DNA of 64,000 nucleotides, from positions 1 to 64,000 of the forward strand of contig CAUYLG010033214.1 of NCBI GenBank assembly GCA_963573385.1, read 5' to 3'. Origin of the DNA: Cacajao melanocephalus. Taxonomy: Eukaryota; Chordata; Mammalia; Primates; Pitheciidae. The number at the start of each line of letters is the position of its first letter. Position 1 is the first letter of the stretch. Of this stretch, positions 53,134 through 64,000 are shown in pieces. Both the position numbers and the translations under genes were made by a program. The notes beneath the pieces were generated by a model. It saw only the letters and a program-made list of their open reading frames with translations. It did not search any database and was not told the origin of the DNA.

Positions 53134-53283
53134 ATATAATCTCTCAAAATGGTTTATTTTGATGAATATTTACTCAAAATTTTGGTTATCAGTTTTTAAA
53201 ATTAAAAACCTCTTAAATCCCTTTTCAAAAGTAATAAAATATCATTTCATATAGATGTGATGTACTTTTCCTTTTACTAAAGT
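53134..53283 (+). repeat. Inverted repeat, left arm
   Basis: About 150 bp is present again in reverse complement at 54,776-54,930 with roughly ten substitutions and a small indel. Shared runs include 'tttattttgatgaatatttac' and 'atcatttcatatagatgtg'-type blocks. No repeat family recognised in it. Confidence 0.88.
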
Positions 53284-53549
53284 TTGAGGTAAATATTTTA
53301 TTCGGCCACCTCAAATATTAGCCTGCTGTGTTTCTCAAAAACGTATCAAAGAATTACCTACAACAGAAATATCTGTGGTGCTTCCTCAACACTCACATAA
53401 CCAGCCATTCAGCTACTCAAGCAGACATCTGGGAAACAGTTCCGAAATTTGCATTTTTAATAAATAATTCACATCATTCTCATTTACATAAATATTTTAG
53501 ACCTAGTTTACTAAGAAATTCAGAACTGATTTTAACGCATTTTGAGGCT

Positions 53550-54022
53550 GTAACAGATTGGTGACCCCCACACACAAAGATATACCCATTTGGAACACAT
53601 TTATCACATAACACAATGTGATAATGCATGTGACCCTATTTGGGAAAAAGGTCTTTGGATCTGTACTTATATTGAGGATCTTGAGATGAGATCATGCTGA
53701 TCACTGTGTGGGCCCTACATCCAGTAACAAGTGCCTTATAATTAAAGAAAAAGACAAACACAAAGGAAAAGGCAATGTGAAGACAGAGGCACGAATTGAA
53801 ATCATGGGTCAACAAGATAAGGAACACCAAAAAGTGCCACCAGCCACAAACAGCTTGAAGAGAAACATGGAACAGATTCATGCTCGAGCCCCAGAAGTGA
53901 CCAACCCCACAGACACTTTGATCTCAGACTTCTGCCTCCAGAGTCATGAAAGAATAAATTTCTGTTGTTTTAAGGCAACTTGTTTGTGTATATTTGTTAT
54001 GGCAGTTCTAGGAAATGAATAA
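53550..54022 (+). mobile_element. MaLR MLT1-type LTR, diverged
   Basis: 'gataatgcatgtgaccctatttggg', 'gatcttgagatgagatcatgctg', a purine-rich middle, 'gaccaaccccacagacac', and 'gaataaatttctgttgtttt' then 'tatttgttatggcag' fit an old MLT1. A 104-codon frame at 53,708-54,022 is LTR sequence. Confidence 0.75.
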
Positions 54023-56185
<2,163 letters not shown>

Positions 56186-56410
56186 ACTAGTAAGATCCAC
56201 CTCTCCTGGTCCCTCGGGAGGAGGCCGGCTGCAACATTGAGGAAGGAATTGGTCAGCAGGAAGAGAAAACCCTGAAAAGGGGAGGGAGGCAAAGACCTTC
56301 GCTGGTATTATCAACAGAAATAAGAATTACACAGTTTGGTACCACTCTGATTTCACATATATATATATCAAAGAGCATGTGTATATACATATATTCTTCA
56401 TTATGGCAAT
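56186..56410 (+). repeat. Downstream partner of the Alu insert
   Basis: Continuous 225-bp counterpart of the outer blocks of the 54,571-54,988 insert, lacking the inverted segment. Contains a short TA run at about 56,357-56,367. Confidence 0.85.
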
Positions 56411-57310
56411 TTCCCATAATTATTTGTGTCATGACTACAGAAATGAATAGCAATTAAGTTCTTCTATTTATAACACAGTGTACTGCTTAAACTTCTGTGA
56501 AGGTGCTAATAGTTTCATTTAATTAAATATGCAATCTTGATTACAACTATCAACACTGAAAGATGTCTAAGATATGAAATGTATGTCAGCATCAGAAATG
56601 TTTATGGAAATCTAAAACCATTTTCATTTTCTGGCATGTGTGAGAGTGTGATACAGAGTATTTTTCTTAAATTGCTACTATATACAACAGCAAATCATAA
56701 AGCCTGATATTACGTCCTCTTATATGTTTGAACATTAATTAGCGAGGGGTCCATATCTGTGCAGGTGCGTATGTTTGTGTGTGTGAATCTGTATAACCAG
56801 GGCCTAATAGGTTGATTTAGAATTTTCTAAATATAGCCTCCATGAATAAATTACATATAATAATGTGCCAATTTATGTAATTTTAAACTTGTTACTTGTG
56901 ATTTTTAGCACAGAGTAAAATTAAAAACAAAAGATTTAACAGAACTTGATAATATAATTTATTGTTAGCTATTATTGTTTTGTACCAATAGTAATAAACC
57001 TAAGCATAATTCAGGATAGAAAATGATAGTTTAAAAATAAAAATGATAGTACGTAAAATTACTTTAAATGACAAAAGTCATTTTTCCTCTACGATGCATA
57101 ATTATATATATTTCCTAACAAAACTTTGTAATATGGAACCTTCATTTTAAAGTTAAAGATGGTTTAGAGACAAGTTTGACTCCAGAACAGAGCTCTCACA
57201 CACTTGGTCCTATTCACAGAAGTCTTGTAAGTAACTTTCTGGGTTATTTTCAGGAACAATCTGCCTATTTTTCCAGTAATCTTATTTCCTTAAGAACTAG
57301 CAAGACACAT
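56411..57310. other. Unclassified A+T-rich DNA
   Basis: No named element or exon. Confidence 0.35.
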
Positions 57311-57323
57311 AAGAAATAATGGT

Positions 57324-58319
<996 letters not shown>

Positions 58320-60507
58320 TTCAAGTCTTTGAAAATGGCATTGATATCTTCAGTTCCCTCAAAGCTGCAGTATTGCTTCTGGTTTGCTATTGTGGTAGGT
58401 TAAGTGAAATTCCAGCGGTTTGCATTTGACCCTTCCTACCATAATGGCCCTCATCCTATGGATTAATATGCTGGTCTGGTTATTTCATAAGGGGCCAAAA
58501 AGTATTGAAATTAAATATGCAGCAAATGAAAATATAATCACAGGTTGGGTCCATGGACCCACCAAGTCCATCTTGAATCAGAAATTAGATAATATTCCAT
58601 CTATCTTCTGGCTACTGTAAACTCCTATTTTAACTGATAGTTCAGAATTTGAAGGGTCTCCAGGAACCAAAAATTAGTGACAGTTCAAAGACAGTAACTC
58701 CAAAAGCACTGGGTACTTCCTATTCCTCAGGGCACAGACACTCTAGTAAAGTCTAGAGGTGCCTTTGGGGAAGGCTTGAAGGAAGAGTTATGGTATGTGT
58801 GGTTAAAATGGTAAGGAGGCACAGGCTATGCTTCAACCAGGAGTTCTGTGCCTTTGAAGTGACTTTGGTCGGGAAACGGGTCAAGAGTCATAACTCTCCA
58901 CTGTGGTGACTCAAGCTGTTTTGGCTACTGGTTCTTGAGATTTTAAAATTATATAAATAAGGCAATACTCCAGTGGGTTACCTATTTGTTCTCATTGACA
59001 TTGTGACGAATTAGCAACCACCCCAAGTCCCTTTGAGCTAAGGCATTGTGATTCCTGGCATGTCTCTGTCCACATAGTAAATGAGTCCACTTTGTCTTTG
59101 GTGGCTAAGAACTGTCACTTGGCTTTGACTACTCTGGAATTCCCATTATCACAGCTGAAAACAGCAAACACATATCAATGGTGGTATCCCCCATGGTCTG
59201 AAGGAAAGAAAAGTCTGAGATCCAGATCCATCATTTCAAAGAATAAGGCACTGTCCTCATCAATGTATTTCCCAACGCCTTAACAAAAAGAGTATCTTCT
59301 AGGCCATCCCATAGAACATTGTAGGAGATACATGTGTAGGTATCACTTGACAAATCCACTCCAATATCTCTATTCCTCCTCCAATTCATGCCAGGGAGGT
59401 TGTGGCATCTCAAACTCATTTAACATAGGCCACCACTGAGTATAAGTCTCAGTCAACCAACCAAGGAAGCTACTGGAGTCAACTCAAGTTGTGCAAGCTA
59501 ACATCCTAAATCTGGACTCTCTATTAAGTACAGTCTTACCAATGAATTCAGCCTTATTAATTGTTATATTCTGGCCTCTTTGGTCTAGTACCCTTCAGAT
59601 CTATTCTTACAATGTTCCCCAGGTTTCAGAACATGTGTAATAGCAAAGTCTTGCATATTTTTTGAGTGTAAACTATCACCTCTGTGTTCTATGTACCTGT
59701 TCCCTTGCAGCATGCTGAGATTTTCCTGCTTGCAATGGGTCTAGAAACAACCTGAAATGCTCGTGTTAAGTCTTGAGAAGAATGCACAGCCACTTTCAAA
59801 GGCCTTGCTCCTGGTGAGGTTATCACAAAATTTTCAACCAAAGATGGGGTAGTCACCTCAGACACAGGATGAGGCAGTTATGTTCAAGTGGTAAGGGAGG
59901 CTCAGAATGACCTGGGGATTCAAGACAGCCAGTTTCATGTGGGTCCAAATATATGTTCCCATTCCAAGTTCATTCGGGATTCTATTCTTTCCCAGTTAGT
60001 AACCTAACTTTCAAATAAAAACTTGGCAAGAAGTGAATGAATTGGCATTAAAATTCAAAAATCAAAGCAATTTAATTTTGTTTTTACTTTTAGCAGTGTC
60101 AGCCCTCTAGCTAGAGTAACTATTATTTATAGCCATCATAGAAGCTCTCTGGTTCTCAGTCTGTGGCTTTAGATGAGAGTTCAAGACCCTGAGCTCATTG
60201 TTTTCATTCTGTAAGCACTCCAGTGTGCTCTGGGAGAAATCATTCCATATCATACGTCTTACAGCCATCATGGCTGCCATAATGTTCAATGCAATGGCAC
60301 TGTCAGTTTGCTAGGCACCTGCTTCAGTTGGCTTTCATTGCAGTCAGCTATAGGTGACAGGCTGATCAGGATTCCACTGCAAGCAGATTTCCAGCATCCC
60401 AGTTTTCATAAACAAAGAGCCCAGTACTGTGTTCAAATCCTAAGGCATGACCAAACCAATCCCAAATTCCAATCTCCAATCTTTTTAAACCAATCTAGTA
60501 GCAATTC
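58320..60507 (-). mobile_element. Possible ERVL-like internal remnant
   Basis: This 2.2-kb stretch is less A+T rich than its surroundings and lies directly after an LTR-like element on the minus strand. A 60-codon minus frame at 60,289-60,107 has a coiled-coil-like Asn/Glu/Leu pattern, as in the N-terminal part of some retroviral gag products. Frames are short and broken. Assignment is by position and composition, not by a clear protein match. It could instead be other old repeat or unique DNA. Confidence 0.25.
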
Positions 60508-61182
60508 TGTATCAGTCAGGATCCAATCAGAAGACAAAGCCCTTATAGTAATTTGACCAGGAAGTATTCACCATAAAGAATTATCAACAAGAAATTAACT
60601 ATTAATATGAAAAGGTTAAAGCTAACTCTAAAAATATACCAATAGTGGACATAGAAGGAATATATAGGGCTGAGGCAGAGCACTCAAAAAAGGAAGAAAC
60701 CTAGAAACCCAACCCCCGCATGACTGAGATCCAGACCTCACTAGAGAGGGAGCAGCCGTGACTTCTAATGATGAAAAAATCTAACACAAGAGAAGAAAAC
60801 CACCTTTTGGGGGTCCAAGAAGAACACAGTGAGGACTGCAACAGTCTCAGTGTATCTCTAGAAAACCGTCCTCAAGGGTTGCCAAAGAAACTCTTTAAGA
60901 AACCACTTACAATGGTATTGCCACTCAAACGTGCCAGGGATGAGTGTCACTGGATGTCCCACATGCTAACCAAGCACTACAGGAGCAATCACAGAGAATC
61001 ACACTGGAACCAGAACAAAGTCCCTTCTTCCTGCAGTGTCCCTCCAGCACCTTCTACTAACAAAGCTTAACATCATGCCAGCTAGTAAGAGACAAATATT
61101 TACACGGTCCAAGTTCAGTATCATAAGCCAGAAAAATGATGGGTAGATTTGAAACTAAGAGGCAAGAAATTTAACTAAAACA
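60508..61182 (-). mobile_element. LTR-like ancient repeat
   Basis: Minus-strand end '...ggatcctgactgataca' at 60,508, and plus-strand blocks 'aacaaagcttaacatcatgcc', 'gacaaatatttacacggtcc' and 'gatttgaaactaagaggcaag' near 61,060-61,165 match a mammalian repeat whose ends I recall but cannot name. About 675 bp. A 100-codon plus frame at 60,768-61,070 is within it. Confidence 0.5.
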
Positions 61183-61239
61183 GCATAATTCCCTTTCCTT
61201 GTGATAACAGTACGAGAATAAAATATCACTTCTTATCTT

Positions 61240-61640
61240 TAAGTTAACTAATTCTAAGACCAAGCAAAATAAGCTGGTTGTGTGCTCCAGGAATTACCTG
61301 CTCCTGGATGATAAGGCTGTGAGCAATAAACATATTACTTATGAAGAGTAACAACTTGCCGACTGTTTTGACAGCCTCACTTCTCAGTGACAACCAATTC
61401 CAAAGTTACATCTTCAAGTAGAAACTGTCAGTTCCAATTTCCTATTCTGTAAGCTCCACTTTAAAACCATCCAGTCCATGGTGTAAAACTTGAAAAATAT
61501 GCTCCCCCTGACTTTTCTCTTTTGAACTTTTGCTAAGACTCTCTCAAAACAAAGTTTTTCCTTACTGCAATAAGCTTAATAAACTTAGCTTATCTCAACC
61601 CCATATTTCTCTTGTGGTCCTTAGGGACTTTAAGTCAACA
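61240..61640 (+). mobile_element. Candidate LTR with poly-A signal
   Basis: AATAAA at 61,578-61,583 ('gcttaataaacttagc') with a T-rich downstream stretch and 'cttgtggtccttagggac' resembles an LTR R-U5 region. Family not recognised; no clear TATA box. Confidence 0.35.
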
Positions 61641-62190
61641 ACAGAATTCATAATCCAACCAGAAGCTGTAGAACCTGTACTTTAAATGGCCAAAGCTCTG
61701 AGAGTAATGTAAAAAGGTATTTATTGAAGGCAGAAATGCCTCATTGCATATTATGTTTGTCATCTGAGAACATCTTTTTCTTGCAATGTATTTATTACTG
61801 GGCTGATGACTAATAACTACGTTCTTGTTCAAGCAGTTTTGGAAAGCAAATGAAGAATCTATTTGAATGAAAGGATTCCCTGAGATACTGAGAATAAATC
61901 ATGCTTTTTAAAATCCTACATACTGTATTCAGTAGAGAATTGGAGTCAAGAAAATTCTGCACTCTGCCTAGAATCTAACTCTGCTCTGGCACCTGAACAA
62001 CTGAGACCAACCAAAGATGGAGCCGTGGATCTGGACATCAGCCCCCTCCAGGTCGGCGTCATCTCTCCAGACACAACGGCGAGGCTCTTTCATGCAGCTT
62101 CTCAGGAACCAGAGGCAAGTACAAAATAGAGGGAGGCTGAATAGATCTGCTCATCAGGGTAAAGGATGAAGTGAAAGTAAAGAGAAGAGG
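61641..62190. other. Unclassified DNA with a small CpG cluster
   Basis: At 62,020-62,085 several CpGs cluster ('gagccgtgg', 'gtcggcgtc', 'caacggcgagg') in a CpG-poor setting. Too short for a CpG island. No exon recognised. Confidence 0.4.
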
Positions 62191-62194
62191 TAAA

Positions 62195-62547
62195 TTGTTT
62201 CTATTTAAAAGGCAGGCAAATAAGCACATGAAAAGATGTTCAACGTCATTAGCCATAAGGGAAATGCAAAGTAAAGGCACAATGCAGTATCAGTACACAA
62301 CTATTAGAACAGCCAAAGTGAAAAACTGGAGTAACAGGAAATCATGGCAAGGATGCAGAGAAACGGAATCATTCATACATAGCTGGGGAAAGGTTAATAG
62401 TGCAGCCACCGTGGAAAACAATTTGGTAGTTTATTTTACAACCAAACACACAATTACCGAAAGACCCAGCAACTCTTCTCTTGGGTATTTATCCTAATAG
62501 AAACTACGTCTACCCAAAAACCTGTACACAAATGATCATGGCAGCTT
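62195..62547 (+). mobile_element. L1M ORF2 3' end, first block
   Basis: 'gcacatgaaaagatgttcaac', 'attagccataagggaaatgc', 'gtgcagccaccgtggaaaac' and 'cgaaagacccagcaactc' match the C-terminal ORF2 region of L1M. Frame is broken. Confidence 0.82.
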
Positions 62548-63126
62548 TCTCTTTTGCTTTTATTTTTTATTTCCATAGGTTTGGGGGGAAGAGGTGGTAT
62601 TTGGTTACATGAATCAGTTCTTTAGTGGTGATTTGTGAGATATCACCCATCACCTGAGCAGTATATACTATACCCAATTTTTGATCTTTTCTCTCTCACC
62701 CCCCTGCCACCCTTTCTCCTGAGTCCCCAAAATCCATTGTATCATTCTTATGCCTTTGCATCCTCATAGCTTGGCTCCCACTTATGAGTGAGAACATATA
62801 ATGTTTGGTTTTTTATTCCTGAATTACTTCACTTAGAATAATGGTCTCCAATTCCACATAGGTTGCTGTGAATGCCATTATTTTGTTCCTTTTTAAAGGC
62901 TGAATAGTATTCTATGGTGTGTGTGTGTGTGCGTGTGTGTGCACGTGCGTGTGTACACAATTTCTTTATCCACTCATTGATTGATGGGCATTTGAGCTGG
63001 TTCCATATTTTTGCAACTGCAAATTGTGCTGCTATAAACATGGGTGTGCAAGTATCCTTTTCATATGACGACTTCTTTTCCTTTGAGTGGATACCTAGTA
63101 GTGGTACTGCTGGATCAAATGGTAGT
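62548..63126 (-). mobile_element. 5'-truncated primate L1 nested in the L1M
   Basis: Antisense L1P 3'UTR ('gaacatataatgtttgg', 'ctgaattacttcac') preceded by the ORF2 C-terminus. A 106-codon minus frame at 63,149-62,829 reads the ORF2p C-terminal region, with 'PFDPAVPLLGI', 'KDTCTPMFIAA' and 'IEYYSA' motifs typical of L1, so the reading frame is still open here. A (GT)n expansion at 62,917-62,955 lies in frame. The start of the A-tail is at about 62,548. ORF2p is the L1 endonuclease/reverse transcriptase; this fragment lacks both catalytic domains. Confidence 0.88.
62917..62955. repeat. (GT)n with CpG-containing interruptions
   Basis: 'ggtgtgtgtgtgtgtgcgtg' and 'cacgtgcgtgtgta' within the L1 ORF2 remnant, translated as alternating Thr-His and Ala-His on the minus strand. 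Confidence 0.9.
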
Positions 63127-63471
63127 TCCAATAGAAAAACTGGAAACAATCACATTGTTTAACCACTGAATGGTCCAGAAAACTATGGTACTCAGCAATA
63201 GAAATGAATAAACTAAATATATATGATCATTTAGATGAATTTCAAGGGAATTATGCTGAGTGTTTTTTAAGCCAACCTAAATGGTCACATATTGCACGAT
63301 TCCATTTATATAGCATTCTTAAAACAAGAAAATAATTGAAAGGAAAAACAAACTCGTGGTTGCCAGGGGTCAGAGATGATGGAAGGGATAGGGGTATGGC
63401 TATGAAAGGGCAACACCAGGGATCCTCATGGTGATGGAAACATTCTGCACCTTGGTGTTTCAATAAGCTGG
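63127..63471 (+). mobile_element. L1M, second block
   Basis: Resumes after the nested L1P: 'aatagaaaaactggaaacaatc', 'ctcagcaatagaaatgaat', 'acatattgcacgattccattt', and 'gtggttgccaggggtcag' run to the 3'UTR. Broken at 63,471 by a solo LTR. Confidence 0.82.
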
Positions 63472-63839
63472 TGATATGGTTTGGCTGTATCCCAACCCAA
63501 ATCTCATCTTGAATTGTAGCTCCCACGATTCTCATGTGTTGTGGGAAGGACCTGGTAGAAGATAACTGAATCATGGGGGTGGTTTCCCCCATACTGTTCT
63601 CATGGTAGTGAATAACTCTCAAGAGATCTAATGGTTTCACAAGAGAAGACCCCTTTCCCTTGGTTCTCATTTTCTTTCATCTGCTGCAAGGTAAGATGTG
63701 ACTTTGTTCCTCCTTTGCCTTTCACCATGATTGTGAGGCCTCCCAGCCATATGGGACTATGAGTCAATTTAACCTCTTTTTCTTTACAAATTACCCAGTG
63801 TTGTGTGTATCTTCAGCAACATGAGAACAGACTAACACA
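63472..63839 (+). mobile_element. Solo MaLR LTR (MSTA/THE1-type)
   Basis: Starts 'tgatatggtttggctgtatc' and ends 'cagactaacaca'. Target duplication 'gctgg' at 63,467-63,471 and 63,840-63,844. Inserted in the L1M 3'UTR. A 139-codon minus frame spans L1M and LTR and is not a gene. Confidence 0.95.
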
Positions 63840-63844
63840 GCTGG

Positions 63845-64000
63845 TCTACGCAAATCTACCCACAAAGGATAAGGGAGCTAACAGGCAAAAGAAAGAAGTT
63901 GACAAATCTGGTTTCTCAACAAGAAACATTTAATAGGAGCTTAAGAACAGAAGCAATGTCTCTAGTGGTCAAGAAATAGTGGATCTCTATACTCACCCTC
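63845..64000. other. Unclassified DNA at window edge
   Basis: May be more of the L1M or an adjacent repeat; not recognised. Confidence 0.3.

Noticed and set aside
53708..54022. 104-codon plus frame
   Set aside because: Entirely inside an MLT1-type LTR.
63251..63670. 139-codon minus-strand frame
   Set aside because: It spans an L1M 3' region and the antisense of a solo MST LTR.

Overview
The window looks like primate, most probably human, nuclear DNA from a gene-poor (intergenic or deep intronic) region. The main evidence is about fifteen Alu elements, primate L1 3' ends, and six solo MST/THE1-type MaLR LTRs, together with old mammal-wide MIR, L2, hAT-Charlie and Tigger remnants. The sequence is A+T rich and CpG poor. 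I found no convincing host exon, no promoter CpG island, no functional RNA gene, no CRISPR array and nothing prokaryotic. All the longer open frames are frames through repeats, except one unexplained 151-codon frame at 26,717-27,172. I cannot assign a chromosome. Repeat family names come from memory of consensus sequences, not from a search, so subfamily names are tentative.

Layout. 1-3.2 kb: the 5' end of an L1 on the minus strand with the start of ORF1, an abutting Alu, a candidate LTR, and an LTR-like repeat carrying a TATAGAGA microsatellite. 3.2-9.4 kb: mostly unclassified DNA with MIR, L2 and a hAT-type element. 9.4-12.3 kb: two Alus (one with a 15-bp target duplication), an L2 reverse-transcriptase fragment, a solo MST LTR and a MIR. 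12.3-19.8 kb: mostly unclassified, with a candidate ERV1 LTR near 15.1-15.7 kb. 19.8-22 kb: a nearly complete MER1A-like hAT element, then an L1M 3' end broken by an Alu and a CA repeat, then another Alu. 22.8-29.7 kb: a short L1P tail, an old L1M with ORF1 and ORF2 homology, and a younger L1 with a GC-rich 5'UTR and part of ORF1. 29.7-35 kb: MIRs, antisense L2-like DNA, and a pair of diverged direct repeats, one of which is split by a solo LTR. 35.3-39 kb: a long minus-strand L1M carrying two nested Alus and an MLT1 LTR. 39.7-52.3 kb: three further solo MST-type LTRs, Alus, an MLT1, a Tigger-like element, a MER5-like element and microsatellites. 53-56.4 kb: the most unusual segment, an Alu with perfect 15-bp target duplications broken by about 418 bp. 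That insert matches DNA 1.4 kb upstream (inverted) and 1.6 kb downstream (direct). 57-64 kb: an Alu, a possible ERVL-like internal region and LTR, a candidate LTR, an L1M/L1P nest, and the sixth solo MST LTR.

No genes here can be said to work together; the content is layered retroelement history. The best candidates for something not explained by ordinary insertion are the composite rearrangement at 53.1-56.4 kb and the diverged duplication at 32.4-34.6 kb.
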